From an uncultured bacterium (GTDB lineage: Bacteria > Cyanobacteriota > Vampirovibrionia > Gastranaerophilales > Gastranaerophilaceae), in assembly GCA_949035555.1 (NCBI GenBank), contig CAROLD010000004.1, forward strand, positions 1 to 64,000: DNA of 64,000 nucleotides, given 5' to 3'. The notes below the pieces were generated by a model. It saw only the letters and a list, made by a program, of their open reading frames with translations, made no database searches and had not been told where the DNA came from. The translations under genes and the position numbers were made by a program. Positions within the stretch are counted from its first letter, which is position 1, and each line of letters begins with the position of its first letter. Positions 42,192 through 48,696 of this stretch are shown piece by piece.

Positions 42192-42752
42192 TTATATATT
42201 CTCCTCAAAGATTATTCTGTTAATACTAAATTTATTTTTATCTGTCAGTCGCCGCACTTGAAAGTCACAATCGGTTTTTGCGAGGTTTTCTCGTTTACAG
42301 TATTTTAAAATCTGGTTCAAAAGTGCAAGCGAATTTTTCAAACGTCTTTCGCCCATCCCACGCCGTTTGCAAATGGTGTAAAACCGTTTAATATCCTCTG
42401 TGCAAATCTCTCGGACTTTTTTGTTCCCTAAAATTGGGATTATATTTGTTCTCAAAATCGCGGTGTAAGTCTTTATTGTATTGGGTTTGCAGAAATTTTC
42501 TGCGTAATCTTTCATAAAAATTTCCGAGACAGAGTTCAAAGTTATATTTTTGTTTTCGGTTTCGGTATTTGTAAATACAGCAAATTCGACCTTGTTTTCA
42601 AAATCTTGGTATTTGTAAATGTCATTCCCAAGCAATAATTTGCCGTCCGTAATGAGTTTTTCAAGTTCCGGTAAGACGTCGCATTCGGCTATCATTTCGA
42701 TTTCATCTAGGGTAAATTCTTTTAAATATTTTGTTAATTTCTCGATGTTCAT
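42192..42752 (-). CDS. Recombinase core-binding (SAM-like) domain protein without catalytic domain, 186 aa
   Basis: Residues 75-165 (SVSEIFMKDYAENFCKPNTIKTYTAILRTNIIPILGNKKVREICTEDIKRFY... in part) match the N-terminal core-binding domain of tyrosine recombinases. The catalytic domain (R..HxxR..Y) is missing. The N-terminal 70 residues are an acidic helical region (LDEIEMIAECDVLPELEKLI). The ATG overlaps the ATPase stop by four bases. It is therefore an integral part of the module, possibly a DNA-binding target factor. Confidence 0.7.
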   Translation of the reverse strand: MNIEKLTKYLKEFTLDEIEMIAECDVLPELEKLITDGKLLLGNDIYKYQDFENKVEFAVFTNTETENKNITLNSVSEIFMKDYAENFCKPNTIKTYTAILRTNIIPILGNKKVREICTEDIKRFYTICKRRGMGERRLKNSLALLNQILKYCKRENLAKTDCDFQVRRLTDKNKFSINRIIFEENI

Positions 42753-43429
42753 ATGATTTGTCTAATCACCTCCATATTAATTTCGGTCAGGTTGTTTTCT
42801 TTTGCTAGGGTCTCGAGCTTGTTTATAAGCTGGACAATTTGCCTGAAGCGATTGTATTTTTGGTCGATGTATTCAATTGTATCGGGAGAAATCGGCACTT
42901 GCGAAAGTTCATTTACAATCTGAGCAATGTCGCTCACTCCAAAGGTTTCAAATTTCAAAATTTCTGAAAACCTGTCATAAAGGTGTTTGTATCGCTCGAG
43001 TTTTCTGTGCGCTAAACCCATTCCAATCATAATAATTGGGCAATCTGTCTCATCGTGCAGATCCCGCAGAATTTCAACAGTCTTAAAATTATTCATTAGA
43101 TAGTCGATTTCGTCAATAAAAATCACTTTCGAATTGGCTTTAAGCTTTTTAACTACAAGGTTGAAGTTGTCTGAAGTTAAGTATCTCGGCAACTCATCCA
43201 TTTCTTTAATTAAGCCATCAAGAAGCCATCTGCCTGTCATAAGGTTTGAGGCCCGAAGGTAAATCCCGTCGTACTTGCACGCAAGCCACAAGGCAGTTTG
43301 AGTTTTGCCGAGCCCCGGTTCACCATATACAAGTCCCATTTTAGGAATGTTTTTGGGTTTATTGACCAGATTTTCCACGAGTCCGATAAAGTTTTTGACA
43401 TTATTTGTCCTTACAAAAGTCTTATTCAT
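42749..43429 (-). CDS. TniB/MuB/TnsC-like AAA+ ATPase of transposition module
   Basis: An AAA+ ATPase with Walker A YGEPGLGKTQTAL (about residues 35-47), Walker B KVIFIDEIDYL and a sensor-like IIMIGMG. This class chooses target DNA and activates a DDE transposase. From ATG 43429 (MNKTFVRTNN) it is 226 residues and overlaps the transposase stop by eight bases; an upstream TTG at 43468 is possible but has no ribosome site, whereas AAAGGAG precedes 43429. Confidence 0.82.
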   Translation of the reverse strand: MNKTFVRTNNVKNFIGLVENLVNKPKNIPKMGLVYGEPGLGKTQTALWLACKYDGIYLRASNLMTGRWLLDGLIKEMDELPRYLTSDNFNLVVKKLKANSKVIFIDEIDYLMNNFKTVEILRDLHDETDCPIIMIGMGLAHRKLERYKHLYDRFSEILKFETFGVSDIAQIVNELSQVPISPDTIEYIDQKYNRFRQIVQLINKLETLAKENNLTEINMEVIRQII

Positions 43430-45122
43430 ACAGCAATTTGTACTCCTTTGTTTGTTTAAATTCTGCAATCCAAGGGTTTTCTGGATCGTGTTTGATTAAG
43501 TATTCATATTTTTGTGAATTGTTTCTAAAAACAGTTTGAACAGCATTTGAACACTCTTTGAACGCAGATTGAACGGGCGGTGAAATTTCTTCATCCATTC
43601 TGTTTTCAAGATATTTTATTTCTTCGGTCGAAAAGTAGTTTTTCACTGCGTTTACGGTTTTCTTTTTAAGTTGTTTTTGGCGAGCGATTTTTTGTTTGTA
43701 GTCCTCATAGTCTTTGACATTGCCCAATAATTTCGCCATTGGGTGGGTTTCGGTTACACGCTGCGCGGTGCATAAAAATTCGCCTTTCGGGGTAAAAACC
43801 TTGATTTTTGTGAGGTCAAAAAGGTTGTATTTGATTAATACTTTGCTTTTAAAACCGTAAAGCCGTTCGTCAAAATAGTCGCAACCCAAGAACCTGACTC
43901 CGTTTCGCTGAATTGTTTTAACCTCGGTCGCAAGCATTAAATCGTCAAGCGTATCAGGGTTTATGTTTTGGCGTTTTCTATCTTCCAAAACCTCGGCGAT
44001 TGTTTTGTTTGGAGCATTGGGGCAGGTTTGGGAATTTTTGAAATTCAGCCACATGTCAATCATTTTTATTGTTTCTTCAATCGTCGGCACATAATCATTG
44101 TGCCACACGGAATGTAGTTTTTCGTTTCGCATTAGGTAAGCCGGTTTGTTTGCGATATTGCTTCCAACATAGCTTGGCATAAGTTTTTCAAAGCCTTCTT
44201 GAAACTCTTTGAAAAATCGCTCAATGACTTTCGCTCTGGCGTTATAAGGTCGAGCAAAAACCGTTTCAATTCCGAGTTTTGAATAAAGGCCTTGAAACCC
44301 GAGTTCGTTAAACCCCTTGTCGTTAGTGAAATATTTTGCTCTAAATGCTCTGCCGTTATCCTGATAAATGATTTTTGGTACCATATCAAGGTTTATTATT
44401 GCGTTTCGAAGAGCGGATGCGATGCACTGCGTGTTTTCTTCAAGCATAATCTCATAACCCACAAGAGCGGACGATTTCCAATCCAAAAAGCCAACTAAAG
44501 TCGCACGACTTGGTTTGCCCGTAAAAGGGTTTATCACCTGAAACGCCAGTTTATGCCCGTCAGCGACAAGAATATCGCCGACATCTAAAAGCGATGCGTC
44601 ACGTTTGATATATGGTTCGACCTTGTCAGACAAGGCTTTTTCGCCATCTCGAGCAAGAACCCATTTATCGTAATTGTTTGCCTTAAACCATTTTGCATAA
44701 CGTCGGAAAGTTGCATCAGCGGGGATAAAATCCTGTCCTTGCTCTTTTAATTTGTATTTAGTAAAGGCAGTGGCTTTGCCGATAGAAAATCGATTCGGGT
44801 GCAGCAACAAGCCCATAAAGATTTTGATTTCTTTGTCGGTCAAAGTGGTTCTGAACTCACCGATTTTGGAATATCTGTATTGCGGAAGAAGTTTTTCGTA
44901 GTCTTCAGAACCGTCAAGCATAGCATTCCAACGATGAAGCGAGCCGCGGGAGACTTTGCCCAAAACTTGACGCAAATGCGAATCCGTCGTATTGTGCAAT
45001 TTGACAAAATCATAATCAGCTTGGATTTTGATATTCGATTTTCTGCGAAACTCGAGCCATTTGTGGACTAAATCAAGCCTTGCAAGTGCGATTTGCTTTG
45101 CTTTTTCAGGTACGTATGTCAT
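43422..45122 (-). CDS. DDE transposase, TniA/MuA/TnsB-like, 566 aa
   Basis: The rve-type catalytic core has Asp188 (LVADGHKLAF), Asp255 (IIYQDNGRAF) and Glu301 (ARAKVIERFF), a complete DDE triad. N-terminal helical DNA-binding domains (1-170) and a C-terminal Mu-type barrel and tail (AQRVTETHPMAK onward) flank it. The C-terminal 60 residues likely contact the ATPase. The GC content is higher than in the defence genes, suggesting a different origin. It is the first gene of the four-gene operon; the transposon end is just upstream. Confidence 0.87.
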   Translation of the reverse strand: MTYVPEKAKQIALARLDLVHKWLEFRRKSNIKIQADYDFVKLHNTTDSHLRQVLGKVSRGSLHRWNAMLDGSEDYEKLLPQYRYSKIGEFRTTLTDKEIKIFMGLLLHPNRFSIGKATAFTKYKLKEQGQDFIPADATFRRYAKWFKANNYDKWVLARDGEKALSDKVEPYIKRDASLLDVGDILVADGHKLAFQVINPFTGKPSRATLVGFLDWKSSALVGYEIMLEENTQCIASALRNAIINLDMVPKIIYQDNGRAFRAKYFTNDKGFNELGFQGLYSKLGIETVFARPYNARAKVIERFFKEFQEGFEKLMPSYVGSNIANKPAYLMRNEKLHSVWHNDYVPTIEETIKMIDMWLNFKNSQTCPNAPNKTIAEVLEDRKRQNINPDTLDDLMLATEVKTIQRNGVRFLGCDYFDERLYGFKSKVLIKYNLFDLTKIKVFTPKGEFLCTAQRVTETHPMAKLLGNVKDYEDYKQKIARQKQLKKKTVNAVKNYFSTEEIKYLENRMDEEISPPVQSAFKECSNAVQTVFRNNSQKYEYLIKHDPENPWIAEFKQTKEYKLLYE

Positions 45123-45142
45123 ATTTAAAAATCCTTACACAC

Positions 45143-45176
45143 ACATTAATCGCTCTTGTTGAGGAAAATATCAAGT
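45143..45176. repeat. 34-bp direct repeat, copy C1
   Basis: ACATTAATCGCTCTT plus a diverged middle and TCAAGT at the end. It repeats at 45500-45533. It lies between the transposase start and end repeat A, separated from A by six bases. Confidence 0.55.
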
Positions 45177-45182
45177 CCTGGG

Positions 45183-45349
45183 TCTCAATCTCAGAGACAT
45201 TCCGACACATCTTAATTTGTGAGATAAATTATTTTTGCACTTTGTTGCACTAAATTGCACTTAAGACAAGATTGATTTGTTGGGGAGTCTGGGCTGTTTG
45301 AAACAAAAATTTTGAAAACATGGTGCAAAAGAGTGCAAGAACAGAGACA
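45183..45349. mobile_element. Transposon end repeat, copy A (167 bp)
   Basis: Read from the outside (minus strand) it starts TGTCTCTGTTCTTGCACTC and contains several TTGCAC/GTGCAA hexamers in both orientations, as expected for transposase binding sites. The outer 61-base core (45281-45341) is identical in copy B. It borders the transposase gene and is the likely active right end. A TGTC terminus fits the Tn5053/Tn552/Tn7-like group. No matching inverted left end was found in the window. Confidence 0.65.
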
Positions 45350-45360
45350 TTATAATTATA

Positions 45361-45392
45361 CATGTCAGAGTAGAGATTAGAACTCTCGCAAA
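45361..45392 (-). other. tRNA T-arm-like fragment outside transposon end A
   Basis: The minus strand reads GCGAGAGTTCTAATCTCTAC: a T-arm-like stem with a TTCTAAT loop, followed by CTCTGACA. It resembles the T-arm of the tRNA-Met at 47011 (AGAGTTCGAGTCTCT). No intact acceptor, D or anticodon arm can be built. It ends 12 bases from the transposon end. Either a decayed tRNA used as an insertion site or coincidence. Confidence 0.3.
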
Positions 45393-45499
45393 ATCCGAAA
45401 AACCGCTCGCCTTAGATTATACGACGCCTTCTTGTGTATTAAAATTTTAAAATTTTTCTTATCTTTCTATAACTTTCCTTTCGTTTTGTCTCAGCATAT

Positions 45500-45533
45500 A
45501 CATTAATCGCTCTTATTTAAAGGAAAGTCAAGT
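45500..45533. repeat. 34-bp direct repeat, copy C2
   Basis: Same length as copy C1 at 45143, sharing ACATTAATCGCTCTT and TCAAGT. After C1, end repeat A begins six bases later; after C2 the rhuM cassette (1091 bases) intervenes before end repeat B. The C2-B pair therefore looks like a second transposon end split by rhuM. Confidence 0.55.
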
Positions 45534-45568
45534 GTTTTTATTAAAAATCTTATTAAGAAGTTATTAAG

Positions 45569-46567
45569 CTATTTTTTATTTTTCTTTTCTAAAATCTTTT
45601 GCGTCTGTTTTACGCTTTCTATAAAATGTTTTTCAACTGCGGAAAGCTCGTCTTTAACTGTTTCTTTATATTTAGCATACTCTGCCAGTGCTTTATTCTC
45701 AGCCTCAAGTTTTGATATAGTTCCTGAGTTTTCAAGCAATTCTGACCCTGTCATTTTAATAAAATCATCAAGTTTTACAATCCAATCTTTCATTGTCATT
45801 GGAACTTGTCTAATTGCTTGCAATTCAGCAAATTCAAGGTAGGCTGAAGTAATTCTGTTTAAAATATTCAATTCTTTTTCATCCAGATAGTTTTTTGCAA
45901 CAGTAACTTCGTTTTTTCTTGGATGATTACCTTTAAAAACTGTTAAGCCCATGTTATCTTTGGCACTATCTGCTCTTAAATAAATAATTTCAGCAGCAGT
46001 ATGACCATGGGCTGCAAAATGCATTTTATTTTGAACAACTTTAAAGAATTTTATCGTTTCATCTGCCTTAGGGCTATAATCAATGCTTGTTGCATAAATA
46101 TCTAAAATCTGGCGGTAAAAAACTTTTTCAGATGAGCGAATATCTCTAATTCTCTCTAAAAGTTCTTTCCAATATCCGCCGCCACTAGATTGTTTTAATA
46201 ATTCATCATTAAGAGCAAAACCTTTAATCATATATTCTTTAAGAGTTTGCGTTGCCCAAATTCTAAATTGAGTACCTCTTAAAGATTTAACGCGATAACC
46301 GACAGAAATTATAACATCAAGGTTATAATGTTTTGTATTGTAGTTTTTGCCGTCATTGGCAGTTATTCGGAAATTCCGAACAACTGAATTTTCATCAAGT
46401 TCACCTTCTTCAAAAATATGAGAAATATGCTCGCTAATATTTGCCTTACTTGATTGAAACAACTCAACCATTTGATTTTGTGTAAGCCAGACGGTTTCAT
46501 TTTCAATTTTTACATCTATTTTTGTTTTGCCATCTTGGGTTTGATAAATTATTATATTATTTTCCAT
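45569..46567 (-). CDS. rhuM: RhuM-family protein
   Basis: A complete 332-residue RhuM protein. Signatures are IDVKIENETVWLTQNQMVELFQSSKANIS, the NYNTKHYNLDVIISVGYRVKS segment, RGTQFRIWATQTLKEY, and the helical AAHGHTAAEIIYLRA region. RhuM proteins are found on pathogenicity and mobile islands; a toxin-antitoxin or KilA-N/Bro-like regulatory role has been proposed but is not established. It lies between repeats C2 and B. An AGGAGA sequence precedes ATG. Confidence 0.9.
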   Translation of the reverse strand: MENNIIIYQTQDGKTKIDVKIENETVWLTQNQMVELFQSSKANISEHISHIFEEGELDENSVVRNFRITANDGKNYNTKHYNLDVIISVGYRVKSLRGTQFRIWATQTLKEYMIKGFALNDELLKQSSGGGYWKELLERIRDIRSSEKVFYRQILDIYATSIDYSPKADETIKFFKVVQNKMHFAAHGHTAAEIIYLRADSAKDNMGLTVFKGNHPRKNEVTVAKNYLDEKELNILNRITSAYLEFAELQAIRQVPMTMKDWIVKLDDFIKMTGSELLENSGTISKLEAENKALAEYAKYKETVKDELSAVEKHFIESVKQTQKILEKKNKK

Positions 46568-46624
46568 TAAAGCATTGTTCTCCTAAAGTGTATTATATAA
46601 CAAAATGAGGGTTTATGTTTGAAA

Positions 46625-46791
46625 TCTAAATCTCAAAGACAGTTTGTTAAATCACATTTTGTGAGATAAGTTATTTTTGCACTTTGTTGCACTGTTTTGC
46701 ACTCGGGAAAAGTTTGATTTGGTGGGGAGTCTGGGCTGTTTGAAACAAAAATTTTGAAAACATGGTGCAAAAGAGTGCAAGAATGGAGACA
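46625..46791. mobile_element. Transposon end repeat, copy B (167 bp)
   Basis: Same length and orientation as copy A at 45183. The block 46723-46783 is identical to A over 61 bases, with further matching GTGAGATAA and TTGCACTTTGTTGCACT segments. It starts TGTCTCCATTCTTGCACTC on the minus strand. Ten bases further out is another GTGCAA. It is the outermost trace of the transposon before the chromosomal tRNA gene. The short frame drawn across this repeat is not a gene. Confidence 0.65.
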
Positions 46792-46824
46792 AAAGTGCAA
46801 TTTTTGACCGGCAAATCTCAATAC

Positions 46825-46847
46825 TAAAAAACGGCGGAAACCGCCGT
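46825..46847 (-). terminator. Terminator at the right boundary of the island
   Basis: On the minus strand ACGGCGG-TTT-CCGCCGT is followed by TTTTTT. It would block transcripts from the chromosomal side (tRNA-Met) from entering the island. Confidence 0.8.
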
Positions 46848-46972
46848 CAATTCTAAATATTTTATAAAACTTCGCCATCCAAAAGTCTCTAATACATTAT
46901 ATCTGCCGAATAATACTTTTATTCGTTCAGATAAAATGTCCTGTTAAAGTACAAAGTACAACAGCTAAAAAC

Positions 46973-47010
46973 AATAAAAAAGAACAGATTTTAAATCTGT
47001 TCTTTTTTAT
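46973..47010 (-). terminator. Terminator of tRNA-Met
   Basis: A near-perfect inverted repeat with 19-base arms (AATAAAAAAGAACAGATTT and complement) and a one-base loop. On the minus strand it follows the tRNA 3' end directly and ends in T's. The arm reaches the tRNA discriminator base. Confidence 0.85.
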
Positions 47011-47084
47011 TAGCAAGGGAGAGACTCGAACTCTCGACCTCTCGGGTATGAGCCGAACGCTCTAGCCAGCTGAGCTACCTTGCC
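47011..47084 (-). tRNA. tRNA-Met (CAT anticodon)
   Basis: A 74-base cloverleaf. Acceptor GGCAAGG/CCTTGCT (one G-U pair) with discriminator A, D-arm GCTC...GAGC, anticodon stem TTCGG/CCGAG with loop CTCATAC, five-base variable region AGGTC, T-arm GAGAG-TTCGAGT-CTCTC. The CCA end is not encoded. It looks like elongator Met; a lysidine-modified tRNA-Ile(CAT) cannot be fully excluded. It lies at the island's right edge and ends in its own terminator. Confidence 0.95.
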
Positions 47085-47087
47085 ATA

Positions 47088-47107
47088 CCTATTGATTTTT
47101 CCAACGA
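47088..47107 (-). repeat. Copy 2 of short repeat, directly upstream of tRNA-Met
   Basis: On the minus strand it reads TCGTTGGAAAAATCAATAGG and ends three bases before the tRNA. The partner copy is at 7-25. The position suggests a promoter or 5' leader element of a stable RNA gene. Confidence 0.4.
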
Positions 47108-47196
47108 TTTTCACCGCGTAAATTTATTCTTGCACGAATATATTTTTTTTTCAAGTATTTTTATTAATTTTCTTTCGGATGAAAGGGCTATATATT

Positions 47197-47826
47197 TTAG
47201 TCCAATTCTGTTATCAGATTAACTTTTTCATTCACCTTAGGTTCGTAGTCTATAATATCAACTAATCTTCGCTGTGTTTCGCTTACTTTCGGGGCTGACA
47301 TTTCCATTTCTATCTTGGTAGGATGAACATTTGAAGTTCTCTTGAAGCCAAGCTGTTCATATTTTGTTATTACATCATAAGGACCGTTTGTAATTGCATC
47401 AAGCTTAAGTTTTTTACCGTGTGAATCTTTAAAATCTTTAAATAATTGATAAAAAAGTGCTTTTCCTGCAAGACATACTTTTTTGCCTGTCTCTACAGGC
47501 CAGGTGCATATACAATCCAGTATTGTTGTATTTTTATCCGAATTATAGGTAATAATACCGCAAGGTTGGTTGTTAATTGTTTCAATATAAGTTATGTTCC
47601 CCGAAGAATGTGCGCAATTAACCGCATATTCAAGCATTTCGTGCCAACGGTCTGCTTCTTGCTTTGATAAATTTGGCATTAATTCGTCTATTTTAATTCT
47701 TGAACTTAAATCTTTTAAAAATTTAAAATCATTTCTGTCGGTTATTTTATATAGATGGAGTCCGTTGCAATTTGCAATATAACGCGCACCAAATTGAGGA
47801 TTGTAATTTTGTGATTGTATCTGCAT
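47197..47826 (-). CDS. Acetyltransferase-like (GNAT-fold) protein with N-terminal QFGA motif, 209 aa
   Basis: The N-terminus MQIQSQNYNPQFGARYIAN carries a short motif I associate with Gastranaerophilales proteins. The middle region fits a GNAT fold: NITYIETINNQPCGIITYN (strands 2-4), then ICTWPVETGKKVCLAGKALFYQLFKDF in place of the acetyl-CoA loop and helix, and a C-terminal YEQLGFKRTSN typical of GNATs. The usual Q/RxxGxG/A is degenerate (ETGKKVCLAG). The substrate is unknown. AAAAGGAAA precedes ATG. Confidence 0.7.
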   Translation of the reverse strand: MQIQSQNYNPQFGARYIANCNGLHLYKITDRNDFKFLKDLSSRIKIDELMPNLSKQEADRWHEMLEYAVNCAHSSGNITYIETINNQPCGIITYNSDKNTTILDCICTWPVETGKKVCLAGKALFYQLFKDFKDSHGKKLKLDAITNGPYDVITKYEQLGFKRTSNVHPTKIEMEMSAPKVSETQRRLVDIIDYEPKVNEKVNLITELD

Positions 47827-47904
47827 AATTTTCCTTTTGAATATATAAAAAATATCAAAATAAAAATTGCTTTATTTTTATAAAATTTTTACATAATTTT
47901 ATTG

Positions 47905-47910
47905 TATAAT
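47905..47910 (+). promoter_or_regulatory. -10 box, predicted leaderless start of 47917 gene
   Basis: TATAAT is followed by six T's and then ATG 47917. No Shine-Dalgarno sequence is present between them. Confidence 0.5.
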
Positions 47911-47916
47911 TTTTTT

Positions 47917-48387
47917 ATGGCAAGAAGAGGGCGGAAGTCAAAAACTGTTAAAAATATCGAAAAAACTACAGATAATTTTGTTTATAAAATTATTGCATTT
48001 CTTTTTTCGTTATTGATTGCGGCGGGTGGATTTTTGTATTTATCATTGAATTATGTGCCAAAAGAAAATTATGAAGAAAAAGCCATGCGTCCCGGGATGA
48101 AAGAAGTTTTTTATGTTAGTCAGTGGTGTACCTCTGATTTTGGCAAACAGGAATTCCTGCTTTGGGATAATACTCGTGTTGATTGTTTGACTAAAGATTA
48201 TGCAATTGAATTTGATTTTGCTAAAAAATGGGCAGAAAGTATTGGGCAGTCTTTATATTATGCAAAAATGACAGGAAAAAAGCCTGCTGTTGCCTTGATT
48301 TTGACAGATATAAAAGATTACAGATATGTAAAAAGAGTCGAAAGGCTTGAGAACGGAATTAAAATATTTTTAATTAGAGCTTATTGA
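47917..48387 (+). CDS. Single-pass membrane protein of unknown function, 156 aa
   Basis: A basic N-terminus (MARRGRKSKTVKN) and one transmembrane segment (IIAFLFSLLIAAGGFLYLSL) are followed by a soluble domain of about 105 residues with two Cys (QWCTSDF, VDCLTK). The topology suggests the domain is outside the cytoplasm. No family is recognised. I chose ATG 47917 rather than an upstream frame start because the TATAAT box lies at 47905-47910, so the earlier codon would precede transcription. Confidence 0.72.
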   Translation: MARRGRKSKTVKNIEKTTDNFVYKIIAFLFSLLIAAGGFLYLSLNYVPKENYEEKAMRPGMKEVFYVSQWCTSDFGKQEFLLWDNTRVDCLTKDYAIEFDFAKKWAESIGQSLYYAKMTGKKPAVALILTDIKDYRYVKRVERLENGIKIFLIRAY

Positions 48388-48456
48388 AATTTCTTCTTGC
48401 TTTTAAAAAAAGTTTATTATAAGATTGTAAGGCAGAAGATTAGTTGGGGTTAAAGA

Positions 48457-48696
48457 ATGCTAGTTTCAGGTATTGGATATTTTGATGTGAAGTCTAACAA
48501 TTTAAAGAATATGGAGGCTTACACCAGCAAATCACAACCTAAATCCAATTTAGCTGAAGTGTTTGGGAATTATAATGATTCTTTTAATTCTGCCATTAAT
48601 AATAACAATGTTTTGACAAGAATTTTTAAATCTCTGGCTGCAAATCTTACATCAAAGGCTGATAACAGCAAACAATGTCTGGATTTAATATCTTAA
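48457..48696 (+). CDS. Small protein of unknown function, 79 aa
   Basis: Asn/Ser-rich sequence (FDVKSNNLKNMEAYTSKSQPKSNLAEVFGNYNDSFNSAINNNN in part) with a helical C-terminus and no hydrophobic segment. No family is recognised. It starts 69 bases after the 47917 gene and overlaps the convergent MFS gene by four bases. A weak GGGGTT precedes ATG. It is probably a lineage-specific gene. Confidence 0.55.
   Translation: MLVSGIGYFDVKSNNLKNMEAYTSKSQPKSNLAEVFGNYNDSFNSAINNNNVLTRIFKSLAANLTSKADNSKQCLDLIS

Noticed and set aside
42192..42752. Functional tyrosine integrase
   Set aside because: Only the core-binding domain is present; no R...HxxR...Y residues follow.
46633..46878. 81-residue frame on the minus strand near the island's right end
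   Set aside because: It is a translation of transposon end repeat B and the terminator hairpin, with no ribosome site or protein-like composition.
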